Source: an uncultured Myxococcales bacterium
GTDB lineage: Bacteria; Myxococcota_A; UBA9042; CAIXZC01
Assembly: GCA_903895725.1 (NCBI GenBank)
Contig: CAITUV010000005.1
Span: 1-64,000 of the forward strand
DNA length: 64,000 bases
Direction of reading: 5' to 3'
Within the stretch, counting starts at the first letter, position 1; the number at the start of each line of letters is the position of its first letter. The translations under genes were made by a program, and so were the position numbers. Positions 52,766-61,636 of this stretch are shown here, in pieces. The notes beneath the pieces are model-generated. The model searched no databases. It had not been told where the DNA came from and saw only the letters and a program-made list of their open reading frames with translations.

Positions 52766-52814
52766 GGCTACACCTCGTGAACGGCATCCTTCCAGCCTGA
52801 TCCTAACTCGCTGT

Positions 52815-53558
52815 CTACTGGATTTCCACGCCTTTCCGATTGGCCCAGAGCAGGCCCACCAGGACATAGAGCAATACGAGGAACAGCAGGTATTCTGGCA
52901 ATTCCCGCAGCAGGATGAGCACCGGGACGGCGACGGCATTGAACGCAGTGAAGTAGTTGACCAGGCGCGACTTGCGCATTCCGATCTTGGGCAGGTACCA
53001 TTTCGACACCATCAGCAGGCCCATGAACACGAGCAGCGGAGGCACGTACGGGGCCGAGATTGCCACCAGGTCATGGCGCTCGACCACCACCAGCAGGCTG
53101 GCGGCCCCCGCTCCGGCCAGGGTCGTCGGGATGCCCTGGAAGAACTTCTTTGGCCCCTCGCCGGTCTGCGCGGCGCAGTTGAACCGGGCCAGTCGCAGCG
53201 CCCCGGTCATCACGAACATCGCCACGGAACCGTACACCAGCAGCAGCAACGGCCACGTGGCCAGCGGCGATTCGGGCGTGCTGAGCACCCCGGCCCAGAT
53301 CACCCCCGGGGCCACGCAGAACGCAATGAGGTCGGAAAACGAGTCCAGCTCCATCCCCATTTCGCTCCCGGCCCCGAGCAGCCGGGCCGTCGTACCGTCC
53401 AGCTTGTCGAGCAGCACGCACACCATGATCAGCCAGCCCGCCTCCTCGAACCGTGCATGGAACGAGAAGAAGATCGCCACCAGCCCGAGGACCAGGCTGG
53501 AACAGGTGATCGTGTTCGGAACCAGCGAGCGGATTCGTTGCGTGCGGGTGGTTTCCAA
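52815..53558 (-). CDS. pssA: CDP-diacylglycerol-serine O-phosphatidyltransferase
   Basis: 247 aa, about eight TM segments. The CDP-alcohol phosphotransferase motif is complete: D54-G55-x2-A58-R59-x8-G68-x3-D72-x3-D76. It makes phosphatidylserine, the precursor of phosphatidylethanolamine, in the inner membrane. The sequence fits the integral-membrane (Gram-positive/deltaproteobacterial) PssA type. No psd decarboxylase gene is next to it. The upstream gene ends 10 bp before, so the two are probably co-transcribed. Confidence 0.9.
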   Translation of the reverse strand: METTRTQRIRSLVPNTITCSSLVLGLVAIFFSFHARFEEAGWLIMVCVLLDKLDGTTARLLGAGSEMGMELDSFSDLIAFCVAPGVIWAGVLSTPESPLATWPLLLLVYGSVAMFVMTGALRLARFNCAAQTGEGPKKFFQGIPTTLAGAGAASLLVVVERHDLVAISAPYVPPLLVFMGLLMVSKWYLPKIGMRKSRLVNYFTAFNAVAVPVLILLRELPEYLLFLVLLYVLVGLLWANRKGVEIQ

Positions 53559-53568
53559 CCTGAGTGCC

Positions 53569-54915
53569 TCAGAACGTGAAGAGCATCTCCTGCTCGGCGT
53601 ACTTCTGGATGACTTCGCTCACTTCCGAGAAGTTGAGCCCTTCGCCGGACATCTTCACGTCGCTCATGGCCTGGGCCGCTGCACCCATCAGCACTCCCAG
53701 GTTCTGCATCTCGTTCTCCTTGTCCTTGCCGATGCGTTCCAGCAGGGGCATCAGGTGGGCACGAAGGTCGACCTTGAACAGGTTGGCGAACTTCGAGGTC
53801 AGCGGCTTGCCCTCGCTGTCCTTCACCTTGACCTTGCGGAACTGCTTGACCGTCTGGGTCTCCTTCTTCTCGAACGTGTCGATGAGGCGCTTTTCCGTCT
53901 CCGGCTCTCCCTTGGCCGCGCCGCAGATGGGGATCTCGAGCTCCATGGCCACCGGCTCGCACACTTCCTTGGTGATGAGCTCCTTGTCCACCTCGGGAGT
54001 CCCCGATACCTCGACCTCGACGACCGCGAGGACCTGGTCTTCTTCGTTTTCCGCCTTCTGCGCCACGACCAGGACTTCCGGCTTGAGGTTCTTGGGCATT
54101 TCGCCGGTCAGCATGTAGTTCTCGACCAGCTCGATGGCGACGTACAGAGCCTCGGCCCGGGCCCGCAGCTTGTTGGCCCTGTCCGAGAACTCCAGCAGCT
54201 TGGCCCCCAGCTCGGTCGCGTAGAGCTGCCCCTGGAGCATCGTGGATACCGAGTACTCATCGACGTTCGAGAGGTAATCCTTGCAGATGGTCTTGGCCGG
54301 CTCCAACTCGTCCTTCTTGAACTTCGCCAGGTCGAAGTCGGGAGGGAGCTTGCCCTCGGCCAGCAGCTTCGCCAGCCCGGCAACGTTGTTGAAGTGCTCC
54401 TCGAAGTACTTGTCGAACGCGTCGATGAAACGCGAGGTGGCATCCTTGCGGGATGCCAGCACCTGGCCGGTCACGTCGACGACGCCCTGGGTCAGGTGGT
54501 CACGGATGGTCACCGCCTGGTTTACGGCCTCGTTGTGCAGCACCCGCATGCCCATGCTGGTTCCGAACTGGTAGCCGAGCCAGAGGAGCACCAGCCCGAC
54601 CAGGATCAGCACGACGCTCATGGCGATACGCCGGCCCAGCGGCTTGGAGGCGCGGTGCGCTGCCAGCTCGATGGCAGCAAGCTCCGCATCCGACAGCGAC
54701 TTCACCTCGGGCTTGGTCGCACCAAAGGTGAACTTGAAGTCCTCGGCCGACGGAGCCTGCGCAGGAGCCTGCCCTCCGCCCGGCGCTGCCGTCGTCTCCT
54801 TGCCTGGCGCCGGTCGGGCCAGCCCGAGCTTGGCCTTGAGCGCATCCAGATCCGTTGACGGCTTGCCCCCCGGAGTCCCCGTTCCGACTTTCTTGTCCTT
54901 GTCTTCAGTGCTCAC
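53569..54915 (-). CDS. Bitopic membrane protein with a large periplasmic helical domain, unknown
   Basis: 448 aa from a GTG at 54915 with GGAGGTG upstream. The cytoplasmic N-terminus is disordered and charged, with KAKLGLARPAP, then FTFGATKPEVKSLSDAELAAIELAAHRASKP. One TM helix follows (IAMSVVLILVGLVLLWLGYQFG, about 100-121). The periplasmic part is mostly helical (IDAFDKYFEEHFNNVAGLAK) with one LVVAQKAENEEDQVLAVVEVEV strand region and two Cys (EPVC/PICG-like). No recognised family. It heads the pssA transcript. Confidence 0.75.
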   Translation of the reverse strand: MSTEDKDKKVGTGTPGGKPSTDLDALKAKLGLARPAPGKETTAAPGGGQAPAQAPSAEDFKFTFGATKPEVKSLSDAELAAIELAAHRASKPLGRRIAMSVVLILVGLVLLWLGYQFGTSMGMRVLHNEAVNQAVTIRDHLTQGVVDVTGQVLASRKDATSRFIDAFDKYFEEHFNNVAGLAKLLAEGKLPPDFDLAKFKKDELEPAKTICKDYLSNVDEYSVSTMLQGQLYATELGAKLLEFSDRANKLRARAEALYVAIELVENYMLTGEMPKNLKPEVLVVAQKAENEEDQVLAVVEVEVSGTPEVDKELITKEVCEPVAMELEIPICGAAKGEPETEKRLIDTFEKKETQTVKQFRKVKVKDSEGKPLTSKFANLFKVDLRAHLMPLLERIGKDKENEMQNLGVLMGAAAQAMSDVKMSGEGLNFSEVSEVIQKYAEQEMLFTF

Positions 54916-54953
54916 GTCGCGCACCTCCACCCGTTCAAATTGCACGGCTGACA

Positions 54954-54981
54954 AGACTAGCATGCCCCACCGGCGTGTCAA
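54954..54981 (-). promoter_or_regulatory. Putative promoter of the pssA-region operon
   Basis: Minus strand: TTGACA (54981-54976), 16-bp spacer, TAGTCT (54959-54954), about 40 bp before the GTG at 54915. Confidence 0.55.
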
Positions 54982-55116
54982 GCTCGATGACGACCAGCGG
55001 GCCGTAGTGCCGCAGGCTTGCAATCCAACAAAGTTAATGGCAAACATTCGCAGCGATCGACCCCGTACCGACTCACCGGGGACCGGTCCTTCGACCATGA
55101 AAGGAGAGAGAACGCC

Positions 55117-55869
55117 ATGCGCAACAGCCTTGCTGCCGTCCTTCTTGTCACAATGATCCTGCCGTGCCGCGTTTCCACGGCCCAGGAGAAGCTCACGGGG
55201 GAGCAGATTCTGGACAAGCTGGACAAAGTCGTCAATGGGTTCGACGACCAGGAAATGGACGTCGAAATGACCATCGTCGATACCGGAGGGTCGAAGAAAT
55301 CGTACGGCTTCAACATCAAGCAGAAGGGCAACGACCGCCGCCTCGTCCGCTTCCGGACCGGCGAGATCAAGGGCATGGCCACCCTCACCGAGGCCGCCAA
55401 CCGAGCCTACGTCTACCTGCCCGGGTACAAGAAGGTGCGCCGAGTCGCTGCCCACAACATGAACCAGTCGTTCGCCGGCTCCGACTTCTCCAACTCCGAC
55501 ATGGCCACTTCCTGCTGGAAGTGCCTGTACGACGGCCACCTCGACAAAGAGGACGAGAGCCACTACTTCCTCACCCTGACTCCAAAGCAGGGCGTTGAGA
55601 CCGGCTATGCCAAGGCCACAATGAAGATCTCAAAGAAGACCGGGCGACAGGAGGACACCGACTACTTCAACGCATCCGGGGAGTTGGTCAAGACCTTCCG
55701 CACTGCCAACTACAAGACCTACGCGTGTGGCGTCACCTTGCCCTCGATCATCGAGATGGCGGACCCCCGCAGCGGGCACAAGACCACGCTCGAGGTCACG
55801 GAACTGAAGGTCAACCAGGGATTCAAGGATTCCATGTTCACGGAGCGCGAGCTCCAGTGGGGAAAGTAG
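55117..55869 (+). CDS. LolA-like outer-membrane lipoprotein-sorting protein
   Basis: 250 aa. ATG at 55117 with GGAGAG upstream; signal peptide SLAAVLLVTMILPCRVSTA. The mature domain has the half-barrel signature of the LolA-like sorting family: ILDKLDKVVNGFDDQEMDVEMTI, RRLVRFRTGEIKGMATL, AYVYLPGYKKVRRVAAHNMNQSFAGSDFSNSDM. These proteins are periplasmic carriers with a greasy cavity and are usually encoded next to MMPL/RND pumps. Here it is followed by an outer-membrane barrel, a lipoprotein and an MMPL pump, all on the same strand. Confidence 0.88.
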   Translation: MRNSLAAVLLVTMILPCRVSTAQEKLTGEQILDKLDKVVNGFDDQEMDVEMTIVDTGGSKKSYGFNIKQKGNDRRLVRFRTGEIKGMATLTEAANRAYVYLPGYKKVRRVAAHNMNQSFAGSDFSNSDMATSCWKCLYDGHLDKEDESHYFLTLTPKQGVETGYAKATMKISKKTGRQEDTDYFNASGELVKTFRTANYKTYACGVTLPSIIEMADPRSGHKTTLEVTELKVNQGFKDSMFTERELQWGK

Positions 55870-55874
55870 GGCCA

Positions 55875-56051
55875 CGGGCAGTTGTCCCAGCCCCGACCAC
55901 GCGGGAGGGGCCCTGGAGATGGGCAGTTGGTGACGGGCAGTTGTCCCAGCCCCGCCCACGCGGGAGGGGCCCTGGAGATGGGCAGTTGGCGACGGGCAGT
56001 TGTCCCAGCCCCGACCACGCGGGAGGGGCCCTGGAGATGGGCAGTTGGCGA
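55875..56051. repeat. 59-bp tandem repeat, three copies, between the carrier and barrel genes
   Basis: Units at a 59-bp period (GTTGTCCCAG at 55881, 55940 and 55999). Each contains the GCCCC...GGGGC palindrome at 55889, 55948 and 56007. It fills most of the 220-bp gap; no gene is seen there. Confidence 0.95.
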
Positions 56052-56089
56052 CGGGCTGCTGCGAGCCGGAACGGTCACGGAGAGAAGGC

Positions 56090-57589
56090 ATGAGAATCGC
56101 GCTGCTGTTGCTGTTGACCTTGTTGGTGCCGTTGCACGACGCCCGGGCCCAGAGCTGGACCGACATGACCGAGTTCTCCGGCTACCTGGACTCGGACATC
56201 CGCTTCCTGGTCGAGGATAACCGGGGCGCCACCCCGGGCGACGGGTACCGGTTCGACATGAACCGCAACGACCTCGACCTCAAGCTCACGATCCGGCCCT
56301 TCGACCAGGTCAAGGCGGTGGTCGATTCCCGCCTGCGCTTCTACGGATTCAACGAGGCGGCTTCGCTGCCCGAGCTGGTCAAGCGTGACCCCATCGACCC
56401 GTACAGCCTCTACCTGGATGAGGCTTATCTCGCGGTCCAGGGGTTCCTCTTCGACCGCATGGATCTCCGGTTCGGCCGGATGATCCAGACCTGGGGCAGC
56501 GCAGACCAGTTCAACCCGACCGACAACCTGAGCGCACGGGACCTGTCCGATCCGTTCAACTACTCCGCCAAGGTTCCCAACCAGATGGTCGAGCTGTCCC
56601 TGTATCCCACCGACTGGCTGACCCTGACCGGCGTGTTCGTGCCCGTGTTCAAGCCCGCGCAGCTTCCGCCGTCCGCACTGATGGGATTTGCAGTCGAGTA
56701 CGCGGACAACGGCTGTTTCGCCAAGGCACCGGTACCCCCTCTCTCGACCGCGGACGTGGGTGATCTGGAGAAGCTGTTCGGGGCCGTCGACCCGTGCAAC
56801 CTCAACTTCGTCGATCCGGAAGTCAGGACGCTCGCGCCCGAGTCCACCATCGAGAACTCCCAGGCAGGCTTCAAGGCCGCATTCCAGGCGGGGGATCTCG
56901 ATTTCTCCCTGAGCTACTACTACGGCCGGTTCGCCTTCCCCGTGGCCTACACTGCGGTGGCGCTGGTGGACCCCAGCACCCAGAATCCGGGTGCGTTCGA
57001 CGTGAAGTATGTCGCGGAGGTCATGTACCCCCGGATGCACGTGGCCGGCGCGGACTTCAGCTACTCCGCCCCCTGGCTCTTCGACATCGGGTTCGTCGGC
57101 GAGATTGCGGTCTACTTCCCGGAGGAGGTCGTCTTCGGGATGAGGGCCTATCAGCAGGGAAGCCTCGTCACCGAGAAGTCCGCGCTCAACGTGCCGGCAG
57201 ACCCGTTCATCAAGGCTACCGCCGGGTTCGACTACACCATCCTTCCCTGGTGGTACGTCAACTTCATGTATGTCCGCGGATTCTTTGATGAATTCAATGA
57301 TGCCTACGGGGTACGGAACTACGGAGTGGGGGCCACGGAGCTCAAGTTCTTCGAGGACGAGGTGGTCCTTCGGCTGGCCGCAGTGCTTGCCATGGACGAC
57401 CTCTCTGCGACGCTCAATCCGCAGCTCACCTGGATCGTGCTCCCGTCTGCCGAAATCGCCCTGGCCGGGCTGATCTTCCTGGGGGATACCGAGGCCAGCG
57501 ATCCGCTCGACTACTCGGCCAAGGAGAAGTTCGGCCAGAAGGCCGCAGGACGCAGCACCGTGGCGCTTCGCGCCCGAGTAACCTGGTAG
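56090..57589 (+). CDS. Outer-membrane beta-barrel of the DUF1302-like or porin type
   Basis: 499 aa. Signal peptide (IALLLLLTLLVPLHDARA, cleaved before QSW). The mature chain is a train of strands: FSGYLDSDIRFLVEDNRG, NDLDLKLTIRPFDQVKAVVDSRLR, MDLRFGRMIQTWGSADQFNPTDNLSARDL, then further strand hairpins to a final RVTW. The segment 'GRMIQTWGSADQFNPTDNL' is reminiscent of DUF1302-type OM barrels that accompany RND transporters and LolA-fold (DUF1329) partners. It sits between a LolA-like carrier and an MMPL pump. GGAGAGAAGG precedes the ATG at 56090. Confidence 0.82.
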   Translation: MRIALLLLLTLLVPLHDARAQSWTDMTEFSGYLDSDIRFLVEDNRGATPGDGYRFDMNRNDLDLKLTIRPFDQVKAVVDSRLRFYGFNEAASLPELVKRDPIDPYSLYLDEAYLAVQGFLFDRMDLRFGRMIQTWGSADQFNPTDNLSARDLSDPFNYSAKVPNQMVELSLYPTDWLTLTGVFVPVFKPAQLPPSALMGFAVEYADNGCFAKAPVPPLSTADVGDLEKLFGAVDPCNLNFVDPEVRTLAPESTIENSQAGFKAAFQAGDLDFSLSYYYGRFAFPVAYTAVALVDPSTQNPGAFDVKYVAEVMYPRMHVAGADFSYSAPWLFDIGFVGEIAVYFPEEVVFGMRAYQQGSLVTEKSALNVPADPFIKATAGFDYTILPWWYVNFMYVRGFFDEFNDAYGVRNYGVGATELKFFEDEVVLRLAAVLAMDDLSATLNPQLTWIVLPSAEIALAGLIFLGDTEASDPLDYSAKEKFGQKAAGRSTVALRARVTW

Positions 57590-57612
57590 TGCCAACTCGA
57601 CAGAGGTGGACC

Positions 57613-57738
57613 GTGAAACCCTCGACCCAAACCATGAAACCCTCGACCCAGACCATGAAACCCTCGACCCAAACCATGAAACCCTCGACCCAAACCATGA
57701 AACCCTCGACCCAAACCATGAAACCCTCGACCCAAACC
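57613..57738. repeat. 21-bp tandem array coding MKPSTQT
   Basis: Six 21-bp units from 57613. The first starts GTG and the others ATG, so each unit offers an in-frame start codon. Confidence 0.95.
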
Positions 57739-58758
57739 ACGTCCCGGCTCTCCCCCCCACCGTCGCGCCAGCGGTTTTCCCCTGGCCTTGGCCTTTCCTG
57801 TCCGCAGGTTTCCCCCCCGCCCCCCCACCAGCAGCCTCTCCCAAGCGGCGGGTCCCATTCGTCCTATTCGTCCTGTTCGTCCTATTCGTCCTATCTCTTC
57901 CCCGCCGCCCTCCTCGTTCTGCTGCCGATCCTCGCTTCCTGTGACTGGCGGTCCGACGGAGCGGCCAGGCTGGAGAAGCTCTACCCGGTCCCCGAGGTCG
58001 TCGTCGAGGACATCGTGATTCCCGAAGTAGACATCGGGGACGTCGGTACCGCCGAGGGGCTCGGGGGGTGGTGGGTGATGCGCGTCGAAGAGCACGGAAC
58101 GATGCTTCTCGGCGAGATCCACCTGACCGACCTGTTCCTGGTGCGGATTCCGGCCGAAGGCGACAAGGCCGAGCTTACGTTCTGCGAGCAGATCGTGGAA
58201 ATGCCCCAGGCTGCCGGCCTCGGTGCGACGCAGATGCCCGACGCGCTCAAGACGGCGCTGGGAAAGACCCCCATGGAGCTGGACGTCGATGCCGAGGCCC
58301 TCTCCGTCCAGGAGCAGAAGGTGGCCTGGACCTGGGGAATCCAGGGGATGAAGGATCGGTTTGCCGATCCGATCCCGACCAAAGCGGACAACCCCCTCGT
58401 CTGGGACCAGGACGAAGACGGAAACCCTGGCGTCACCATGCACGTGCTGGCCCCCGAAGGGGACCGCTACATGGTCCGCCGCGAGGTCATGGACGTCGCA
58501 GCGGGCACGACCTCCGAGGACGGGCAATGGCTGGTCGGCAAGCTGGAGTTCGACATTGACGAAGGTGCCGTGGGCTACTTCGGGGACAAGAGTCTGATGA
58601 CCGTGGCGGCCATCACGCCGACTCCGGGAGGAAACGTGTACCGGCTCAGAAGGGTCGGAGCGGATCCCGAGGGGGAGTCCCCCTATGACTGCAAGAAGCT
58701 TTCGACCGAGCACCTGGGCATCTTCCAGGGGGCTCCGGAGCCAGGTGCGAGAGATTAG
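57613..58758 (+). CDS. Putative lipoprotein of the transport cluster, with a repeat-built N-terminus
   Basis: 381 aa from the GTG at 57613, chosen because AGAGGTGG precedes it. Residues 1-42 are six MKPSTQT repeats, followed by Pro/Ser-rich sequence and a SYSSCSSYSSY stretch coded by the 9-bp repeat. Only then comes a signal-like LFPAALLVLLPILASC with a good lipobox. The mature protein is about 280 residues, mixed strand/helix: IVIPEVDIGDVGTAEGLGGWWVMRVEEH, WTWGIQGMKDRF, WDQDEDGNPG, EGDRYMVRREVMDV. No family recognised. The true start may be downstream if the repeats are untranslated. It lies between the barrel and the MMPL pump. Confidence 0.7.
   Translation: MKPSTQTMKPSTQTMKPSTQTMKPSTQTMKPSTQTMKPSTQTTSRLSPPPSRQRFSPGLGLSCPQVSPPPPHQQPLPSGGSHSSYSSCSSYSSYLFPAALLVLLPILASCDWRSDGAARLEKLYPVPEVVVEDIVIPEVDIGDVGTAEGLGGWWVMRVEEHGTMLLGEIHLTDLFLVRIPAEGDKAELTFCEQIVEMPQAAGLGATQMPDALKTALGKTPMELDVDAEALSVQEQKVAWTWGIQGMKDRFADPIPTKADNPLVWDQDEDGNPGVTMHVLAPEGDRYMVRREVMDVAAGTTSEDGQWLVGKLEFDIDEGAVGYFGDKSLMTVAAITPTPGGNVYRLRRVGADPEGESPYDCKKLSTEHLGIFQGAPEPGARD
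57852..57896 (-). repeat. 9-bp GTCCTATTC array, inverse of the 13831 repeat
   Basis: Five 9-bp units, the reverse complement of TAGGACGAA-type units at 13831-13884. Here they are translated as Ser-Ser-Tyr/Cys. Confidence 0.9.
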
Positions 58759-58776
58759 AATGGGCAGCAAGCCCGC

Positions 58777-58802
58777 AGCCCCGACCACGCGGGAGGGGCC
58801 CT
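58777..58802. repeat. Solitary GCCCC...GGGGC palindromic element
   Basis: The same 25-bp element as in the 59-bp repeats and the DUF1385 gene. It lies in the leader of the MMPL gene, 62 bp before its start. Confidence 0.85.
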
Positions 58803-58863
58803 CTGAATGTGCAGTGGGCAGTGGGTCAATGGCCAAGAGGGCAGGATACGACAGGGGGAGCGA

Positions 58864-61620
58864 ATGCGTGGTTCGGTAACCAGGGGGAAGATCGTTCTTC
58901 TGGCCGTGGCCGCAGCGGTGACGGCCGCGGCATCGCTGTGTGCGCCGACCGTGCCGTTCGACGCGGATCCGACTGCGTACCTGCCGCCCGATGATGCGGC
59001 CGTCGGCTTCTGGCTGGAGCAGACGAGGCGTTTCGGTGCCCTCAACGTGATGATGGTGGGGCTGGAGGGGCCGGGGGAGCCGCTCCAGAGCGAGGGGCTC
59101 GAGCACCTCGGCATCATCACGGGCAAGCTCGAAGAGCGTAAGGCCGATGGGGTGGCCCTGGCCCGAAGCCTGTCGAACTTCAGCACCCTGCGGGAAGGGG
59201 AGGACGGAACGCTCCACGCCGAGCTGCTCATGGAGAAGGTCCCGCAGGACGAGGCGTCCCGAGCCGCTCTCATCGAGCGGATCCAGGCCGACAGCCAGGC
59301 CCGTGGGGCCGTGATCAGCGAAGACCTCGCCGGCTACCTCATCCTGGTGACTGCCGATGCCCGTCATGATGTGCGGGAGGTGGCCGGGCTCGTGCGGGAC
59401 ATCGTCGAGCAGGAGAAGGGGCCGCTGCGGGCCGTCTACTACGGGGCACCGTTCATCTCCGGCCTGCTGACGAGCCAGCTTTATGCCAAGCTTCCGTACA
59501 TCGTGCCGGCCTTCCTGGCCCTGCTGCTCGTTCCACTGTTCCTGTTCCGGGCCGGGTGGACGAGGTCGGTGGCCGTTCTGGGCTGTGCGGGGATCGCCCT
59601 GGTCTGGTGGCTGGGGCTCATGAGGGTGGCCGGCGTGGAGCTGACGACGCCGTCCTCCGGTGCGGCTCTGCTGCTGCTGGCCGTCGGAGCGGTTGCCCTG
59701 CCGCGCTGGCTGTGCTCGGAGTGCGGATACCCGTGGCGGTCGCTGCTCCTCCTGGTCGCGGCGGCCGCTTCGTTCTATGCCGTCTCCCTGGCCCCCCTCC
59801 CCTTCCTGGCGCATTTCGGGCTGGTGTCGGCTCTGGGGTTCGTGGCCATAGCCCTGTGTGGCGTGCTGGTTGCCGCGCCGCTGTCCGGGCTCCTGCCGGC
59901 CCCCGCAGTAGCGGCCGCATCCCGGTCTGGAGGGGCCATACGTCCCGCTCCGCCTGACGGAGGATTCCCCGCAGACCCGGGGGGGCCCGCCGGTCCGGTG
60001 GCCACGGATGTCCGGTGGAAGTGGGTCTCGATCCGTCCCGTGCCGGCCGTAGTCCTCGGGTTCCTGCTGTTGGCCGGTGGGCTTGCCGCCGCATACCAGG
60101 CCCGCTTCCTGCTGTCCCCGCGGGACCTGTTCTCGGCCCGGGACGAGGTCGGAGCGTCGATGGAGTTCCTCGACCGCCGGTTCGGCGGAACCGACTTCCT
60201 CCAGATCAGTGTGCAGGGGGATTTCACGAAGCCGGAGCACGCGGCCCGACTGCTGCGCCTTACGGACCTTCTCGAGGGCTCCGACATCTTCTCCGACGTG
60301 CGGTCGCTGGCCAAGGTGCTGGCCTTCCTGAACGAGCAGTTCGGAGGAAGTCACCGGATTCCCCGTGACCCCGAGGCTCTGGGCAACCTCTGGTTCTTCC
60401 TGGAAGGCAACGAGGACATCCGTCCGTTGGTGCTCCTGGACCGCAAGGAGGCGATGGTGGCGGCCCGCATCTCTCCATCAGTCGTGCTGCCGCCGGTGCA
60501 GTGGGTCCGCCAGGCGGACGAAGCGGTCGAGCAGTCGTTGCGGACCGATGTATCCGGTGCCGTCTCGCGGATCCAGGCGCTGTCCCGACGCTACGCCGTT
60601 TCCCTCACGGCCGAGGCCATCTCCGCCGTGCTGGCCACCGACCCTGCTTCGCCTCCCCGCGCGGCACATGCCGACGGAAGCACCGTGGGCGCCGCCGGGC
60701 AAGCCCCCGACCCCGCGTCCTCCAGGGTACTGGCTTCGATCCACGACTACATGCAGTCCCCGGAGTCCCCGTTTGCTCCCAGTGAGGAGGAGTGGACGCA
60801 GCTGGCCGGAGCGCTCTCGACCCCCCCGGACGGGCGGGTGGACCGGATCAGGACGGTGGTTGCTTCGTTGCCCGGGTTCAAGTCCATGGAGTATCCGCCG
60901 GAAGTCGCTCAGCAGGTGGCCGAGGCGCTCGAGGAGCAGCTTTCCTCGGCCGTGTCCGCAGCTCGGGTGACGACCCACTCCGATGGGCTTCTGGCCCGCG
61001 CAGGGACCACGAGGGACAAGGCCCCCCGGGCATTCGTGAGCCGGATGGAGGGCGTGCTGTACGACCTGTTCGACCCGCCTGCCGCAAACGGGGCGGACAT
61101 GACGATCACGGTCAGCGGCTTCCCGGCGGTCATGGTGCGCGTGGAGGCGGGGCTGGTTCACGGTGTCTGGTGGGCGGTCCTGGTGGTCTGGGCGGGACTG
61201 CTCGTGCTCGGGCTTGCGGCCACCCGGCGGCTGACCGGGACGCTGCGGGCGGGGTTCGAGGCCGCAGTGGCTACCGCCCTGACCCTCGGAATCGGCCGGC
61301 TTTCCGGAGTGGAGATCGACTCGGCCGCGGCACCGCTCTACCTGTTGGCACCGGTGGTCTCGTTCTTCCTGTCTCCCTGGCCTCACCCGGTCTCCGCAGT
61401 CGGCTCCGCCTCCTCGGCGGTGCCTTCGTCCTGCGGCGATCCGTCCAACTGGGCGGCCGCCCGGTGTTCCTGGGTCATGGCGATCGCCCTTGCCCTTGCT
61501 CCCATGTCCCTGCTCCTGTCCGGCGTCCTGCCGGTCATGCGCCTGGGGCTGCTCATGGCCCTGGCCCTGGCCGTTCCTGCTGCGATCACGTTCCTCTCGA
61601 CGAAGGTGCGGCGAGCGTAG
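58864..61620 (+). CDS. MMPL/RND-superfamily membrane transporter
   Basis: 918 aa; ATG at 58864 with GGGGGAG upstream. The topology is that of a hydrophobe-type RND pump: TM1 (VLLAVAAAVTAAASLCA), a large periplasmic loop (DPTAYLPPDDAAVGFWLEQTRRFG ... ), TM2-TM6 (about 215-355), TM7 near residue 405 (AVVLGFLLLAGGLAAAY), a second periplasmic loop, then TM8-12. Loop 2 contains FLDRRFGGTDFLQISVQGDF, typical of MMPL/HpnN relatives. It probably moves a lipid or other hydrophobe across the inner membrane by proton force. A Pro/Gly-rich disordered insert (near 360-395) separates the two halves. Confidence 0.88.
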   Translation: MRGSVTRGKIVLLAVAAAVTAAASLCAPTVPFDADPTAYLPPDDAAVGFWLEQTRRFGALNVMMVGLEGPGEPLQSEGLEHLGIITGKLEERKADGVALARSLSNFSTLREGEDGTLHAELLMEKVPQDEASRAALIERIQADSQARGAVISEDLAGYLILVTADARHDVREVAGLVRDIVEQEKGPLRAVYYGAPFISGLLTSQLYAKLPYIVPAFLALLLVPLFLFRAGWTRSVAVLGCAGIALVWWLGLMRVAGVELTTPSSGAALLLLAVGAVALPRWLCSECGYPWRSLLLLVAAAASFYAVSLAPLPFLAHFGLVSALGFVAIALCGVLVAAPLSGLLPAPAVAAASRSGGAIRPAPPDGGFPADPGGPAGPVATDVRWKWVSIRPVPAVVLGFLLLAGGLAAAYQARFLLSPRDLFSARDEVGASMEFLDRRFGGTDFLQISVQGDFTKPEHAARLLRLTDLLEGSDIFSDVRSLAKVLAFLNEQFGGSHRIPRDPEALGNLWFFLEGNEDIRPLVLLDRKEAMVAARISPSVVLPPVQWVRQADEAVEQSLRTDVSGAVSRIQALSRRYAVSLTAEAISAVLATDPASPPRAAHADGSTVGAAGQAPDPASSRVLASIHDYMQSPESPFAPSEEEWTQLAGALSTPPDGRVDRIRTVVASLPGFKSMEYPPEVAQQVAEALEEQLSSAVSAARVTTHSDGLLARAGTTRDKAPRAFVSRMEGVLYDLFDPPAANGADMTITVSGFPAVMVRVEAGLVHGVWWAVLVVWAGLLVLGLAATRRLTGTLRAGFEAAVATALTLGIGRLSGVEIDSAAAPLYLLAPVVSFFLSPWPHPVSAVGSASSAVPSSCGDPSNWAAARCSWVMAIALALAPMSLLLSGVLPVMRLGLLMALALAVPAAITFLSTKVRRA

Positions 61621-61636
61621 CGCTCGAACCGGCCTC

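Noticed and set aside
57511..60354. 947-aa antisense frame across three genes
   Set aside because: Covers the 3' barrel, the lipoprotein and the 5' MMPL gene on the other strand. Composition is Arg/Gln/His-rich shadow sequence.
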